Shown here one piece after another: positions 45,001 through 56,262 of a stretch of DNA of 64,000 nt (positions are counted from its first letter, which is position 1; every line of letters starts with the position of its first letter). Position numbers and translations under genes: made by a program. This DNA is from Rotaria sp. Silwood1 (Eukaryota; Rotifera; Eurotatoria; Philodinida; Philodinidae). The notes below the pieces were generated by a model, which had not been told where the DNA came from, made no database searches, and saw nothing but the letters and a program-made list of their open reading frames with translations. The stretch lies in NCBI GenBank assembly GCA_905250075.1, contig CAJNOP010000040.1:62001-126000 (forward strand). Reading direction: 5' to 3'.

Positions 45001-46071
45001 TATGTACTGTATATAAACAGAAAAATTGTTGAAATTGGAAGAAGCAGCTGAAGAGGTTCCTTTGTTAGCCCTTTTGAAGTTTTAAAACATTTCTTTTATT
45101 CTTGATTGAATAAATATTTGTAGTATTTTTGACAAATCATATATCTAATCATTAGAGAAAAGCAATCATGATCGATGCATCAAAAAGAAAAAGATGAATA
45201 TAATCATTAATACATGATAAGCATTCTAGTGTAAAATGATAGGAATTATTTTAATCGTTTTACGTTATGTCCTCAATCATGTATATAAAGAAAAATAAAA
45301 AAAAGTATTATCACGTTATGTTACTCATTGTCTTTTAATATTAAAGTAGAATTGAAGATTAGCATGTCTAGTAAATATTATCAATTGAACACGTTTGTGT
45401 CTCTATTGACACTATTTCATTGATGAGCTTATAAATGATTTACTCTATAGTGATGTTGAAGAAATCTCAGATTAGTCTCTTTTTTTTTGATTCTTGAAAA
45501 TTATACAAGAGATTCAGCAATTGCTCAATTGTCAGAATGTCATTATTAGTACTTCTGTTAGTAATGATTTTAATTAAATCATAATACTCAATCATAATAA
45601 AAAAATGCTTATCAAATATTGTAGAAACTCATATTGATGAATGGGATAATCGTCCTATTGGAAAATTAAATCAAGGTCGACGTATTGATTATGTTCTTCA
45701 ACATCGTCCAATCGAGGTTATTAATGATTATTTATTTGCTTTTGCAAGTCATGTTTCATATTGGTAAGAGACAAAAAGAAACAATTGAAGTTTATATTTA
45801 ATACACAAATCTTTTTCTTTTATATTTAATATCTATTAGGGATTCTGAAGATACAATGTTATTGATAGTGAAAGAAGTACTGAAATTAGATAATTTTGAA
45901 CCCGAACCACAATATGAAACTATTGAACAAATGATTAAATCAAATGTATTAAATTATTTTGTAAAAAGTCAAACAACAAAAGTAAATGAACTTCTTCCAT
46001 ATTTAGCAAAGACTGAACAACGTTCAAAATTAGTAACAGATTCAATGAATAGTGTACCAAGAATGACATAA
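39068..46071 (+). CDS. DDHD2: DDHD-family phospholipase A1 (DDHD2/SEC23IP type), 718 aa, 17 exons
   Basis: Exons 39068-39130, 39193-39342, 39393-39537, 40644-40822, 40894-41040, 41095-41328, 42967-43008, 43064-43183, 43238-43343, 43406-43483, 43563-43569, 43639-43724, 43784-43884, 43941-44146, 44215-44336, 45625-45763 and 45840-46071 total 2157 nt in frame. These enzymes hydrolyse phospholipids or triglycerides and act in ER-Golgi traffic. Seen: a WWE-like region ([36 protein letters not shown]) at about 80-205; lipase motif [11 protein letters not shown] near 259-269; nucleophile motif GHSLG at 392-396 (Ser394); and a DDHD domain from [15 protein letters not shown] to the end ([50 protein letters not shown]). 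Length matches human DDHD2 (711), yet only about 25 residues separate the GHSLG block from the DDHD start, so the SAM domain is absent. Exon 11 is a 7-nt microexon. Introns 3 and 15 carry repeats. Confidence 0.92.
39656..40338. mobile_element. Inverted-repeat element, family A copy 1 (DDHD intron 3)
   Basis: The left end AAGGCACCCTCAAAAATG and the right end, whose reverse complement is CTCCCTTCAAAAAAAGTC, are inverted matches. The whole unit is the reverse-complement relative of 62907-63489; shared phrases include TATTTGCTCATGAATTTATC and GACTACAGTAAAATTTTCAG. Non-coding. It is followed at about 40345-40440 by a piece of the family B right half. Confidence 0.6.
40345..40440. repeat. Fragment of family B element
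   Basis: AAAAATTCAATAGCTTATTC, then TTTTATTAGAACACTATATA, matches the right half of the family B copy at about 44930-45010. The outer terminus is lost. Confidence 0.4.
41329..42966. other. DDHD intron 6, unexplained
   Basis: A 1.6 kb intron with no exon, hairpin or repeat match recognised. A 98-codon open frame at 42476-42772 has no family resemblance and no splice sites in frame. Confidence 0.4.
44468..45064. mobile_element. Inverted-repeat element, family B copy 2 (DDHD intron 15)
   Basis: The left end GGAACTTCTTCATCTGTTCC, then CTTCTTATTTCAATGATA, mirrors the right end (reverse complement GGAACCTCTTCAGCTGCTTC, then TTCCAATTTCAACAATT), giving terminal inverted repeats of about 45 bp. The interior matches the copy at 20601-21632. 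No coding capacity was seen. Confidence 0.6.
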
Positions 46072-47021
46072 CAAGTTTTTCTTTTCGTGTATTGTTGTTT
46101 TTGTACTAAATGTATTTAGTTATTCATGACCGGTTCTTGTTGGTTTCCTTCTTTTTATGTGTTTTCATCATATATATATTATATATATATATATATAATA
46201 AATTACGATAACTTCGCCTTTATTTAATTCTAGATGTGTGATGTTTATCATAAGAAATTGTAATTATAATTTGTTAAGTGTTTTTATTAAAAAAAATTAT
46301 ATTTATCCATTTATTCGATGTTTATCATCGAATACAACCAATAAGTAAGAATCGATATTTTAAGAATTGAACATTCTTAGTATAATAGACAAGAAAAAAA
46401 AACAGAATATCAAGGTATACACTTCAAATATAGCATTTAATCAATATTATTATTTCTAAAAGAATATATAATGTAGTTTGAATATTAAAGACAAAGCCAC
46501 TTTTATTATTGTCTCTTTAATATTAAAAACATATAAGAATGGTTGTTTTTATGACTAGGTTTTCCTGTGTCAAAACTCATGGAATAGCGCTCTGTAAAGA
46601 ATAATAAAAGCATTTACACTAGATGACTGATGACACAAGCATAATGGTTTTTCGATAGTGTATAGCATGCAAAAAAAAGATTAATTCAATCTATTAACCC
46701 AAGAGAAAAGACAGCGAAAGAAAAAGAGATTATTTTGTTGCTTCATTTGGTTATATTGCCTAAAGAAAGCTTATTTCAAATTAATATCCTGAAATTCTAT
46801 TCAAATCTTCTACTTCATGTTATGACTTTAATTAGATTGTCCTATTAAATAAATATTATTGCAACATTTTTCTGATATGTACAATGATATATATAGTAAA
46901 AGAATACAATAAAATATATATTATTTTTATTCTCTAGAACTTATAATCATTTTTATGATTAATAGAAAAACTAAATCATATAAATAATATTCATACTCTT
47001 ATATGTCTTTCTTTGTTCTAG
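46072..47021. other. DDHD to POLDIP2 interval
   Basis: It should contain the 5' exon of POLDIP2 with the start codon and mitochondrial targeting sequence, but none could be placed with a frame that fits the phase-2 entry of the exon at 47022. TA-rich microsatellite at 46171-46200. Confidence 0.4.
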
Positions 47022-50000
47022 GCTACACGAAGTTGGTCTCTTCACTGCTATTAAACACGAAGGCAATTATGAGACAGGGCAGGTATGTCATTCGATGATG
47101 GATAAATGTCAAAACTTCATTATAATATAAAAAAGCATGTTGATAAGTATATAATAGAGCACTTGTCAACAGTTACTGTTTCTTTGTTCTGTTATATACA
47201 TTGTGTACAAATATAATTCGATATATACAAGAAACTCTATGTTCTATATCACAGAATCTAGTCTATACTGTGATAATAATATTAATAATATTAATAATAA
47301 TAATAAAAAAGACAAAAATATAACTAAACAAAAAGAAAAAAAAACACTATGAATATAAACAACATACACTATTTTTTGGTGTTCGATTATTTATTTGTAC
47401 AAGATTATTTAAAGTTTTTGAAGCATTTTGTCCATATAATGATGTTGTATCAGTTTGTTCAAGTAATGCTTGACTTACTGCTTTAAAACAAAATTCAACA
47501 TTTAAACCTGTTTTAGCTGATGTTTCGACATATGGTACATCATATTCTTTAGCTAATTTTTCACCCATTTCACGCGTTACAACACGTTCATTTGCTTTAT
47601 CAACTTTATTGGCTATTAACATAATAATAACATCCGATTGTGCATATTCTTGAATTTCACTTAACCAATCACGAACATGATTAAAACTTATTATTGATGA
47701 TACATCATAGAGAAGTAAAAGAGCATTTGCATCACGATAATATGAATGGGCTACGGAACGGAAACGTTCTTGGCCAGCCTAGAATTGATCGAAAATATAT
47801 ATTTTTTATTGATAAAAATATAATCTTGTTAAATGAAATTTGAAGTTTATAAATAAATCTAGTGTTTATATTCAATATGACTAGGAGATATTTTTCTATA
47901 GCTAAATTAAAAATAATTTTGAACGTTTCAAGGTGATTTTGCTTTCGTAATTCAGCTTTAATTGATGTTGTTTTGTTGTCAAAGCGGATTATGGAAAAAA
48001 TTAAAAGTTTAAATTATGTTTTCTTTCGTTTCTAATCATTTCTTAATTTGTTGTTTGTATTGGAACAGGTATACAAATATAAATTTTAAGTATTTAAGAA
48101 AAAAAGCCAAAGGAAATGAGCTTCCTTTTCCGTCATCATCTTTTTGAGCTTGATTAGTTCTTATGTACTGGTATAAACAAATTAGTTCTGCTGTTATTTT
48201 TAAGAGTCATAGATCTATTTTTGAAAACTAAAGATTATGTCAATAATTTTTTCGAAATATAATATGTTTGACTTAATGATCTTGGACAAATTCTGAAGTG
48301 TTATTTTAACCAAAAAAGAAATGAAACTCGTCTTAAGTTCCATAATAGAAAAGAGAAAGAAAGATTCAACATTTGTTTGATCACGAAAATAAAAATAGGT
48401 TGATACATAAAATAATTTCTAATGATTATTTTATAACGCTCTCGAACATTTCCGAGAATATTTGCCGTATTATTTGTTCTTATCTATTATCAGTTAAAAA
48501 GGAATGATAATAAAAAAAAAATCACATTTTCTCATTTCCGTTCTTAATTTGAATAAAGAAGAATAAATATGCATTGATCATTGTTAGATTTTTCTTTTTG
48601 TCGTCTATTGTCACTTTCTTAACTCACAAACTTAAGATATAATGATCGATTTTTTTTCTTGTCTCTGTACGTACTGTATCATAAATTTGTAATTTCACTT
48701 GTTTATTATTGATCACAATAGTCTTGTTACGAAAATCAATACCAACAGTTGCAATAAAACTACCCGATAAAAATGTATCATCTTTAAAACGTACTAATAA
48801 ACATGTTTTGCCAACACCACTATCGCCCAATAACATTATCTAATTGAAATGAATAATATTCATTTTTATGATATTATATTTTCTAATTTTATTTCGTTAG
48901 TTTGTCAATTGACAATAATAAGGTTTTATTGCATATATATATTTATTTATTTACCTTAAATGTACTTTGTTGAGCATAAGCACATGAATTATGTTGACTA
49001 TTATTCGTTGTTGTTATTGGACGGTTCATATCTGAACTTTAATCTGCTGTCTCTTATCAATCTAAAGATATATATATATATATATGTAGAAATTTTATTT
49101 AGTTATCTACTCGCTGACGAAAAGCATTTATACATGTAACTAATAAGAAAAAGAAAGAAAGCAACTGATTTTTTTTCTCTCGTGACATGACGATTTTTTT
49201 CTTTTTTTTGACAACTTTAGTTATATTTTTGTTTTCTTCTTTTCGTTCTGCCTCTTTACGCTCGTTTTACCTGTTAAAAGCAATATTGTATGTATATATT
49301 TATACACCTTAACTATGAAAACGTACAGACATCCGTTTGCTGAAGTATTTCTTCCCAGTAGGTTTTCTTTTTTGACATCAAATGTCATGTCATTAAATCT
49401 TCTCTATTTCTCTTCCACAGACAAAAGAAAACGAAGAAGAACAAGAAAACAATAAGAATGTCAATGAGCTAGATTCACATTTCACTAAGAAATGACAAAT
49501 TGCAATAGATCTTTCTTGTTTTTTTTTCCTCACTTTTTGTCATCGATTCATTCTGTTGTGATTGCTCTTATGACAATTCGAATTATAGTTGTTTGTCTAT
49601 ATACATTATAAAAATGACAAACATAAGACCCTATCGAAAGTTCAGAATCTTACTTCACTCATATTTCTTTTCTATATGTATGCGCTCAGATGAGCAAATG
49701 CAAAAGAGACATGCTAGGAAATGGACAACAATAGATGAAGCATGAAAACAACATGTTTGTAACGGGCGCAAGCAAATGGTAGAAAAAGAAGAAGCAGAAG
49801 AAAACGAAGGAGAAGGCGGCAAAGAAGAAAAAAAGCAAAGGAAATAGGAGGAAATAATCGTTTTTCCAGATCTATTATACTTCTACTCTTCTCAAATAAA
49901 ACAGCTTATTTTTTTTTTGTTTGACTACTAATACCTTCTAGTGTTTAACTATTTGTCTCAAATGATCGTAGCTTCTCGTTAATTTTCAATCACTAAAAAT

Positions 50001-53000
50001 GATTAAGTAATAAATGCATCACTAAATGATGATTTTCACAAAATTTAAGATGACATCTTACCTCTTACTTTGTAGTATAAACGATAATATATAATGTCAG
50101 TTGTCAGTTCTCGTCAACTCTATACACATGTATTTGATGCATTCATAGCATAATTGAGCGATTCAAATTTATATATATATATATTGTGAAGAGAGAAAGA
50201 AAACAAAAAATAGCGTAGCCCACTGGAATGTTGAACAGATGAACAACGCACAAAAAAAAAGAGATGAAGACTGATGTTGAGTCAAAGTGAACGAAGAGCA
50301 AGCAACGGACGGAAGGGATGAGGAATGAAAAACGGAGACTTCCTGTTGACAAGCCTTGTTGATGGTATTTTCCTTCTTTTTCTTCTACCGCCACTACTAC
50401 CGTTGCTATTCTACTGTGCTAAATGCATTTTGACAAATCGAATGATTCTTTCTCTCTCTCTCTCTTTTTATGTTTTTCTCTTTGTGTTTTGAATAGCCCT
50501 TCACACATACATATATATATACTTGCCGAGCAATTATCGTTTTGAGCCTATTCATTCATTGTTAAAATCCTTCTCTGAATGCTCATGTCGACTTCTAAGT
50601 TGTATGCAAGAAGAGTGCGAAGCTAATTCGATCGTTATTTTCTAAAGACGTTCATCGACAATGTCCTATCGGCTCATACAAATATATACATATATGTGTA
50701 CGAATGAAATAACAAAAAAAAACAAAGAAAACGAAAACATTAAAAGTATCTTATTGATAATAATAAATTGAAAAGAAACTATTTCTTTTGTTTGTTATGC
50801 ACAAATACACTAAGATAGTTAACAATAGAGATGATAAATGAAAAATGTTATCAAACCAAGCCATGCATTAAGCGCATGATGAAAAGATGAACTCGTGCGT
50901 GTTTATTTATTTATGATCATTTTTCGGATTCTCTTTTTTTTTTATTTCTTTTTTATGCTCTAGTTATTTCTTCATCGAGTATTTGGTTATCGAGGTGTGA
51001 TTTTATTTTCTTGGCTTGCAAGAGTATTTGATCGATCAGATGAACGTTCAAATGTATCATCACCTTTTACAATATCATCATCACAACCAAATATATATGA
51101 AATTCGTGCACAATCAGTAACTTATTATCAAGTTTTAATTGATACACGTGATATACCATATATTCGAGCTCAAACAGGTTTATTTTCTCATATAAATATA
51201 TAATTAATAAATTATGATCTGTATACTTTAGAAGCTGTAACATTTTTCGGTAATCAAGAACAAGATCGAAATCTTTATGCTATACCTGGTCTTGATTATG
51301 TTGCACATGAAGATGTTATGCCATATACAGTAAATATCAATTAAAACTAGTTCTTATAGAAGGAAGGACAAAACCAATTATTAAAAATTTTGATCTTCTT
51401 AATGATGATGAGAATAGTGATTTTTCTAACGAGAAAAGTCTTCTAACTGATTAATCACTTTTAAGTCAAGACTATGCGCATCACGTAGACCCTAATGAAT
51501 TATAACTATTATGAAAAAAGTTCGAGTCCTTAACTTATTTTCACCAAGATACTGCATTTTTACAATGTGTTCTAACGTAATATCACTTTGCATAGAGACA
51601 GACTTTAACAAGAATAATTTATTATAAAAGTTGAAGATATTTTCGTTTTTCCTATCCTAATATACAGCTATGGCAACAGCAAATCTTTTACATTGAAAGA
51701 TTTTTATTTTCTTATCTCAAGATAAAAGCTAAACAAAAGATAGGGAATTTACACTAGAATAATTCTTTTTTAGAGTACGGAACGAGTACCACTGGAACAC
51801 GAACTGTTTGATAAATTTTTCCTACATGATCCTGATGCAAGTAAGTATCAATTTGGGCTGCGATTCGACCTATATTTCCTATAATTCCTATATTTTTGAA
51901 AAAGTCCTATTTTTGTCCTATATTTTATCGAAAAAAGGAGAAAATTTTCGAAAATCTGTAAGTTTAGCTTTTGTTCTAGTATAGTGTTCATACGTTGAAC
52001 AACATATATAGTGTGTGGTCACATGTTTTGAACAAACTCCTACATTACGATGACATTTTTAAATAGTGTTGTTCAGTACTGAATGCGCTAGTGGTTTTTA
52101 GCTTTCAAGATTGGTTTTAACTGATTTTCGCCTTTTATGTTCCATCAGCATAAGCTTTCCACTTGACACTGTTTTTCGAAAACTGATTAAGAGACACATA
52201 AGAGAATTAAAATTTATCTTTAAAATTTGGAAAATAAGACTTATATTGTATTCAATTAGTGTCACTTAAAAAGGATTTTTCAGTTGAAAAACAAATCAAA
52301 TTAAGTTCGATCTTTTCTATGTTCTTGCATGAAAAAAAATTAAGTCTTTATTGGGCGAGGCCGGGCGACAATTTTCGTGGTTTAGTATTTTTTTTCTAAA
52401 TTTTATGGACTGTGTTCTTTGTGATGAGATGAGGACATAATTTTTCTTTCTATTGTGTTTGTAATATTGTAGCACTTATTTATTGCTAATGTTCCTAGAA
52501 AAATAGCATTGGACCTGAATCAAATTCAAGAGAACAAAAGGTCCAAGAGATTTCGTAGTAGAGTAAATATGACCCTTGCATGAGGATGTCTTTTTTTTAA
52601 AGAAACGTTGATCTATCATTTGTGACTTTCATACGACTTTACTCTGAATTTAATTCTGTACCGAATGGTATATTAACCAACAGAGAAACTATCTTAATAT
52701 TGTAGTCTCTGGCTCTTCTGAAAAATGCCGAAATTGAAAGTTGCGAAATCAAGGAAAAGTTTAACCAATTCAGCTAAAAATTTCAGGAATAATTACTATC
52801 ATTGTGTTGAATGTTTGCTAAAAGTTTCACATGGATGTAACTTCAGCTTCTAATTGGGTCAAATTGTTAAGAAAAGGTTCCTGGTCTTTTAATCATGACA
52901 AATAATATTCGAGTTTTTTTCGTTTTATCCTTTCAAAGTTTATCGTCTCCTTTTTTCATTATTCATTGATAAGTGAAAAAGGTTCTAAAACTTTAATGAA

Positions 53001-53922
53001 AGTTACTAATGATATTTGATTTAACTATTCATTTCAGTAGAAATGAATCAGATAAGAATCCTGATGGCGAACCCCTGTTCTTGCTTCTTTGATTAGAAAG
53101 ATATCAAGTGAAGAAGTTAACAAAAACAGAAAAATTGAGCAGAAACAATGTATAATAAATCCTATATTTTTGATATTTTTTATCAAAAATCCTATATTTT
53201 AGACAAACTTGATTCTCCAAGAATTCCTATTTTTTTAAAAATTCACAATCGGAGGCCAGGTATCAATAGATAACCTTTTCATTGTTTTATTCTATTGCTA
53301 AGATCTTCAAGTTCCGAATTTTGTACCAAGTGAACATTTAAAATCTTGGCAAAAACGACATCATCTTTGGCTTGAATTATCTGATGTATCAAAAGATATT
53401 ACACATCATATTCGAGTTACTGTTATACCATTTTATATGTATATTGAAATTAATCTAGTTTTATTTTCTTTTTTTATTACTTAGTTTCTTTTTAAATTAG
53501 AGGTTCTCGTTTAGCACAAGATATGAATTTACATTGGTGGCGTTATTTAATTCGTATTGAAAATTTAAATCCTGATGAACCTGTAACATTACGTGAACGT
53601 CATTGGCGTATATTTAGTTTATCTGGTTCATTAGAAACTGTTCGTGGTAAAGGTGTTGTTGGACAAGAACCAAGATTATCAAAAGAACATCCTGCTTTTC
53701 AATATTCATCACATGTATCATTACCAGCAACAAGTGGTCATATGTGGGGGTAAGAAAATTTAATCAAAAAAATATTTTTTTTAAATAAAACTTAAATGTT
53801 TTTCCTCTTTTAGAACTTTCAAAATGGAAAAAGATGATGGAACATTTATTGAAGTTCGAATACCAGCTTTTAATTTAGAATGTAAATTACATTCAACCCC
53901 CGGTGGAAATTCTTCATTGTAA
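47022..53922 (+). CDS. POLDIP2: POLDIP2 (polymerase delta-interacting protein 2), 5' end not found
   Basis: Recognised exons 47022-47082, 50964-51177, 51232-51329, 51774-51840, 53303-53438, 53501-53749 and 53814-53922 join in frame, about 311 residues of a usual 368. POLDIP2 has a YccV-like domain and an ApaG/DUF525 beta-sandwich, and is found in mitochondria and nucleus. Seen in order: [34 protein letters not shown] (the first junction spans 3.9 kb), [65 protein letters not shown], then the ApaG part [63 protein letters not shown] and VRIPAF. Intron 1 contains a Rab gene on the other strand; intron 4 contains a hAT-like element. Confidence 0.9.
47347..49029 (-). CDS. RAB26: Rab26/Rab37-type GTPase, 223 aa, three exons; nested in POLDIP2
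   Basis: Exons 49029-48955, 48839-48675 and 47778-47347 give 223 residues. All G boxes are present: P-loop GDSGVGKT (30-37), switch [13 protein letters not shown] with its Thr, [10 protein letters not shown] (79-88, split by the long intron), NKVD (137-140) and ETSAK (165-169). The Rab26/37 signature is strong ([36 protein letters not shown]). It ends CCLYS, a double-cysteine site for geranylgeranylation of the CCxxx kind. Rab26/37 act on secretory and synaptic vesicles. The N-terminal tail is short (25 residues, Asn/Thr-rich). The gene lies wholly within POLDIP2 intron 1, antisense to it. Confidence 0.93.
49030..50963. other. Upstream region of the Rab gene within POLDIP2 intron 1
   Basis: No coding exon was found. 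TA microsatellites occur near 49070-49085 and 50170-50184. A purine-rich block (49786-49852) and a less AT-rich block (50205-50400) are candidate promoter or 5'UTR sequence for the Rab gene, which reads leftward. Exact sites cannot be placed. Confidence 0.4.
51852..53259. mobile_element. 1.4-kb hAT-like non-autonomous element in POLDIP2 intron 4
   Basis: The ends are inverted (left TTTGGGCTGCGATTCGA, right as reverse complement CTGGCCTCCGATTGTGA). GTATCAA lies directly on both sides (51845-51851 and 53260-53266), with 7 of 8 bases matching in an octamer. Subterminal CCTATATTT-type repeats occur at both ends (51878-51925 and 53158-53230). No transposase frame is left. The left border lies 11 bp after the exon 4 donor site. 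Confidence 0.6.
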
Positions 53923-56040
53923 AAATATTTTCTATTTTTGTTTATTATCATCTATAGAAAAAATGAAAATGTCTTGTTTTTTTTTTTGTATGAAATGAAT
54001 TTCTTACATAAGCATCATTATTCCAGCTTTTTATATAAATAATTCAGTGTTCGATTTTATGCAATAATTATTTTGAAAAACTAATTCATATGCTGATTAT
54101 TTCATTAAATTTTCGTCAAGATATATTCATCAAATAGTAGAGTTGATTATAGGATCATTATTTAAAACAAATGTTTTGCATTGTTGATTGGCCGATGTCA
54201 TGAAGTCTTTTATTGCTTGTACAGAAAAATCTAAATATTTTCATTTGCAAAAGAATAATAAGAAGAGAATATTGATAATTGCCATTGGCAAAGTAATTAA
54301 TACTTTTTTTCAACACCTTAAAAGAAAAAATTCATGACATTTTACCAATAGTTGGAAGATGAAGAACTTTTATTGCTATATGATTGTATTTTCATTTAAA
54401 AGTTTACTGATATTATCAATATATAAATTTATTATTATATACATCGTGAAAGATTGTTCATGATAAGATAATAAGTTTATAACAATTGAAAAATCTTTGT
54501 TAATGTAGAGTTTGATTGAATATTTAAGTTATAAAATGATTTTCTATGCGGCTTAAAAAATACAGAAAGACTTTCTAATCTTCTTTATTGAGATTGAAAA
54601 ATGTGTTTTATATCAAAAATAGTAATTTCTTTCGTACATTCATATCGACTCTCATTACTTCTCACAGAGTAGCATGATTCTAGTTCCATGATAATGGCGG
54701 ATTTAGAGGTGGAACACTGGAGGACGATGGGTCCCCCTTTCGACAAATTTTTCGACTTTTCTCAACAGAAAACACTCAAAAATGAGTTGATACCATCTCT
54801 AATGAACTTCAGAATATATTGTATGATCATCATCGTTCCCCTTCTGCAAAACCCTAGAGTTGCCACTACTTCATGATTAACTGGTATGTCTTTTTCCTTC
54901 AAGTGATCAGATTAATATTTACACTAGTCTTTGCGTCATCTAAGCCAAACAATCTTCAACAATTATGTTTGTTAATAACAGAAAATAGAACCATATTGTA
55001 GTGTAATTTTATGTAAACATAATTTTAGCAATTATAATGAAAACATTATTCATTAATTTTAAATGATTTTATTGATTTTTAAAATATTAATGATGTTCAA
55101 TAAAATAGATGAATCAGGTTATACCACAAATACATTAAAGAAAGAGAATGAAGCACAGTAGATGATCAGTTAGTTTATTTTCTTTTCATGACTTCGAAAT
55201 TGAGACTTCTCGTACTATGTGTGCTAAAAATTTTCATTTGAAACTTATTTGGATACATGCTGTTTGTCGACAATATAATGGTTATCCTCTTTCAAAAAAA
55301 GAATGATGTACAGTATTTTTATCCGATTTATGTAAATATGAGTAGGATTAACGCTTGTTTTTTGTCAAAAATTAAACGTTTGCCTTTAGTTTTAAGCTTA
55401 GCGAAACCATAATACATTATGATCTATTCAGCTTTTTGAAAAAAAGCCACCAGCTTGATAATGGCAAAACAGTATGCATCAAAAAACTTGTAGAATTTAC
55501 AATAGTATATAAAACTTATTTAAGTTCCAGAAGTACGGAAAGAATTAGAACACAAATTTCTAAAAGTATCTTTTTTTGTAAATGTGAACATTGAGGAATA
55601 TCCTATAGAAAGTTAAGTATAAAACCTGAATAAATGTGTCATTTGTCTTTATATATAATAAAATTAGTTTGAAATAAATTTTGGGTTTTTTCTTCAATGT
55701 TTCTTTTGTTTAATATCTTTTCATTGTCAAATAAACTTGAACACCGTTGAAAAATAAAAAGAGATTCTAAGCATTTTCGAAACTTCATTTAAAACGAAGA
55801 TTGACATAAGAAATGCAACGATCGCTAGAATATTTCAAATTCGTATAAAAATAAACATGGAAAATAAATTTTGAATTTCGAAAAAGTGTCTTCGAGAACA
55901 ACAAAATGCTCGAATGAATCGATTCTGATATTTTTGGTGACGATAGATTATACATTATCACTATAAATTATGTACACATAAAAATATCTCGAAATCATAA
56001 TAACTATATTTTTGTTCAACTTGATTGCATAGATTTCTTA
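53923..56040. other. Non-genic stretch after POLDIP2
   Basis: AT-rich DNA without exons. The only supported item is the small hAT-like element at 54692-54868. Confidence 0.45.
54692..54868. mobile_element. 177-bp hAT-like miniature element
   Basis: It begins TAATGGCGGATTTAGAGG and ends with the inverse of TAGTGGCAACTCTAGGG, like hAT ends of the type xAGTGGCGGATTTAG. Flanking octamers TTCCATGA and CTTCATGA match at 6 of 8. Ends TAxTGG/CCACTA resemble the element in the MEF2 intron. Confidence 0.5.
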
Positions 56041-56262
56041 ATGGATTATTGCAATAATGATTCATTAGATGAAGTTATAGAAGATAAAAAATTGAAATAT
56101 AATTTGTTTCATGAAGTTAGAGTTTTTTCGATATAGGTCATCGAGATGTTTAAAATGAAAAATACTCATTTGAAATATAATTGTCAAACACTTGTGTTCT
56201 CACTGATTATGGTACTAAAAAAGAATTGAGAAAAACTATGTTAAGAAATGAAGTTGAAACAA
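56041..56262 (+). pseudogene. Decayed copy of the TAK1-like kinase core
   Basis: 56041-56100 reads DYCNNDSLDEVIEDKKLKYN, matching DYCSNGSLDGFVREKTSNYT of the intact gene. After a deletion, GTCATCGAGATGTTTAAAAT (from 56137) matches its catalytic-loop exon, then CAAACACTTG, then ACTGATTATGGTACT (the DYG region), up to AAGTATGTA at the old donor. Frame shifts break it throughout. It is an old duplicate of the gene at 59997-62557. Confidence 0.7.

Noticed and set aside
46556..46625. Possible 5' exon of POLDIP2 (ATG at about 46540 with a GTAAAG donor)
   Set aside because: The donor leaves in phase 1, while the next exon must be entered in phase 2.
50143..50394. 83-codon minus-strand open frame upstream of the Rab gene
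   Set aside because: The hydrophobic text looks translated from a pyrimidine-rich promoter or UTR block. No frame link to the Rab exons.
51505..51525. tRNA-like T-loop (GTTCGAGTCC)
   Set aside because: No acceptor, D or anticodon stems could be built around it.
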